The notes under the pieces: model-generated | The model's input: only the letters and a program-made list of their open reading frames with translations | Told to the model about the DNA's origin: nothing | The model's database searches: none | Part shown: positions 62,863-64,000 of the stretch, piece by piece | How the letters are laid out: every line of letters starts with the position of its first letter | Numbering within the stretch: the first letter of the stretch is position 1 | Origin: Bhargavaea cecembensis | Lineage (GTDB): Bacteria; Bacillota; Bacilli; Bacillales_A; Planococcaceae | Assembly: GCF_001619585.1 (NCBI RefSeq) | Contig: NZ_LQNT01000013.1 | Span: 158,889-222,888, forward strand | Length of the DNA stretch: 64,000 bases | Direction of reading: 5' to 3' | Translations under genes and position numbers: made by a program

Positions 62863-63771
62863 GTGCAAGTGGACAAACCTCCAATTCATCCATATATTCC
62901 GATCATGGTCGGTGTCATCACGCTGGCTTTCTCCGCCATTTTCGTGAAGCTGGTTTCTGCTGATTCAGGAGTGACCGCATTTTACAGGATGCTGTTTTCA
63001 GTTCTTGTTATGGCACCGGCCTTTTTGCTTAAGTACAGACATGAAGTGAAGCTGATTTCCAAGAGAGACTGGCTTTTTTCAGTAATTGCAGGCGTCTTTC
63101 TGGCGTTTCATTTTATTCTATGGTTTGAATCACTGAATTACACATCGGTGGCAAGTTCGACTGTCCTCGTGACACTTCAGCCGATCTTTGCCTTTGCAGG
63201 GACATACCTGTTCTTTAAAGAGAAGCTTACGTTAAAGACCATCCTCTCCGGACTGATTGCCATCGGCGGAAGTGTCCTCATCAGTTGGGGGGACTTCCGT
63301 CTGGGTGGGGAAGCGTTTTTCGGGGATATGCTGGCACTGGCTGCCTGTGCACTGATTACCGGATATCTGTTGTTCGGCCAGGATGTCAGGAAGAGGATTT
63401 CCCTCATTACCTATACATTTATCGTTTACAGCGTAAGCACGATTGCAATATTCTTCTATGTGATTGCCGCCGGCGAGCGGTTCGGCCCTTATCCGGCGAT
63501 GGACTGGTTTTGGTTTGCGATGCTTGCCATTCTGCCAAACCTGTTTGGACATACCCTGTTTAACTGGTCACTTCGCTATGTGAGTACAAACGTCATTTCA
63601 ATTGCCATCCTGTTTGAGCCTGTAGGCGCGGCAGTGCTGGCATACTACATCTTTAACGAGACTCTGATCCCTACACAGATCGTGGGCGGACTCATCGTCC
63701 TGGCCGGGATTACATTGTTTGTTTTGGACGGGCGGAAAATCAGAAAACTCTTTCTTGGGAAAAGGGGTTGA
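62863..63771 (+). CDS. EamA/DMT family transporter
   Basis: 302-residue drug/metabolite transporter with ten membrane segments in two EamA repeats (FSAIFVKLVSADSGVTAFYRM, and the second ending FNETLIPTQIVGGLIVLAGI). The substrate is unknown, often an exported metabolite. It begins at a GTG at 62863, or possibly the GTG at 62869, behind AAGAGAGAAG. TATAAT at 62793-62798 with a weak -35 may be its promoter. Its stop codon overlaps the first rRNA promoter. Confidence 0.87.
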   Translation: MQVDKPPIHPYIPIMVGVITLAFSAIFVKLVSADSGVTAFYRMLFSVLVMAPAFLLKYRHEVKLISKRDWLFSVIAGVFLAFHFILWFESLNYTSVASSTVLVTLQPIFAFAGTYLFFKEKLTLKTILSGLIAIGGSVLISWGDFRLGGEAFFGDMLALAACALITGYLLFGQDVRKRISLITYTFIVYSVSTIAIFFYVIAAGERFGPYPAMDWFWFAMLAILPNLFGHTLFNWSLRYVSTNVISIAILFEPVGAAVLAYYIFNETLIPTQIVGGLIVLAGITLFVLDGRKIRKLFLGKRG

Positions 63772-63797
63772 TTTCCGCCGGCCCTATCATGTATAGT
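63768..63797 (+). promoter_or_regulatory. Candidate rRNA operon promoter P1
   Basis: TTGATT (63768-63773) and TATAGT (63792-63797) are 18 bases apart, overlapping the transporter stop codon and 75 bases upstream of P2. Confidence 0.4.
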
Positions 63798-63842
63798 AGT
63801 TCTTGTCCTTAAGGGACGGGCCAAGCGGCCTAAAAAAACTTC

Positions 63843-63871
63843 TTGACACTCCTGAGAGAGGGTGTTAAGAT
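63843..63871 (+). promoter_or_regulatory. rRNA operon promoter P2
   Basis: TTGACA (63843-63848) and TAAGAT (63866-63871) are exactly 17 bases apart, followed by an rRNA-type leader. Confidence 0.85.
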
Positions 63872-63878
63872 AGTAAAG

Positions 63879-64000
63879 TCGCCAACAGCCGAGAGGCAAC
63901 ACGCGATGAACACAATGAACCTTGAAAACTGAACAGCAAAACGCTGATGAAATGAGTTCCCGGAACCCGACCCCCGTCGGGGAAACGGAACAAATGATAT
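63879..64000 (+). other. 16S rRNA leader (rrn operon 5' region, gene beyond window)
   Basis: AACCTTGAAAACTGAACAGCAAAAC (63918 on) is the sequence commonly found in Bacillales rRNA leaders and spacers. A CCCGACCCCCGTCGGG hairpin lies near 63966-63981. The 16S start is not reached before base 64000. Confidence 0.8.

Overview
The window reads as the chromosome of a Gram-positive, Bacillales-type bacterium with a fairly high GC content for that order. Genes start behind strong AGGAGG-type ribosome sites, TTG and GTG starts are common, promoters are sigma-A-like, and S-box and L-box riboswitches are present. Gene order follows the yus-yur-yun-yut-yum-yui-yug region of Bacillus subtilis. A Planococcaceae/Caryophanaceae-like genome (for example Bhargavaea, Planococcus or Sporosarcina) is my inference from GC content and gene families. 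A yunB-like gene suggests descent from a spore-forming lineage.

Layout. 0-6 kb: the fadN-fadA-fadE beta-oxidation cluster, with two copies of a structured repeat between fadA and fadE. 5.8-10.3 kb: yusI, gcvH, yusF, yusE, then the SAM-riboswitch-controlled methionine ABC importer metNPQ. 10.4-17.5 kb: a cation symporter, a small gene, and the sufCDSUB iron-sulfur assembly operon. 17.5-20 kb: a staygreen (Mg-dechelatase family) gene in locally AT-rich DNA, and an amino acid permease behind a long structured leader. 20-25 kb: aldo/keto reductase and yunF-yunE-yunD-yunB. 25-29 kb: a lysine-riboswitch-controlled NhaC-type transporter, then an NSS transporter with its 34-residue small subunit. 29-32.9 kb: lipA, yutD, yutE, yutF, yuzB and yutJ. 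32.9-34.7 kb: a small accessory patch with integrase-like remnants, two orphan small genes and a ferritin-like gene. 34.8-40.8 kb: yuzD, yutI, yutM, yumB, a Nudix hydrolase, yuiB, yuiD, pepA and a Tyr-rich peptide. 40.9-46.6 kb: the seven-gene Mrp antiporter operon, leftward. 46.9-53.7 kb: MFS exporter, cyclophilin, yugE, a second NSS transporter, a large unrecognised protein with a sigma-factor-like N-terminus and one membrane segment, and yugI. 53.7-59.3 kb: an arginine/ornithine/proline catabolic set (RocR-like regulator, rocA, rocD, rocG). 59.4-63.8 kb: DUF378, iron alcohol dehydrogenase, CDF transporter, MgtC-like protein and an EamA transporter. The window ends in tandem promoters and the leader of an rRNA operon whose 16S gene lies beyond base 64000.

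Together the genes cover fatty acid and amino acid catabolism, uptake of sulfur amino acids and lysine, iron-sulfur and lipoate cofactor assembly, NADH oxidation, and Na+/H+ homeostasis. The points most worth a second look are the covarying repeat pair, the membrane-tethered sigma-like protein, the roc regulator that lacks the sigma-54 contact loop, the staygreen gene, and the riboswitch-like leader of the amino acid permease. No CRISPR array, complete insertion sequence, prophage or tRNA gene was seen.
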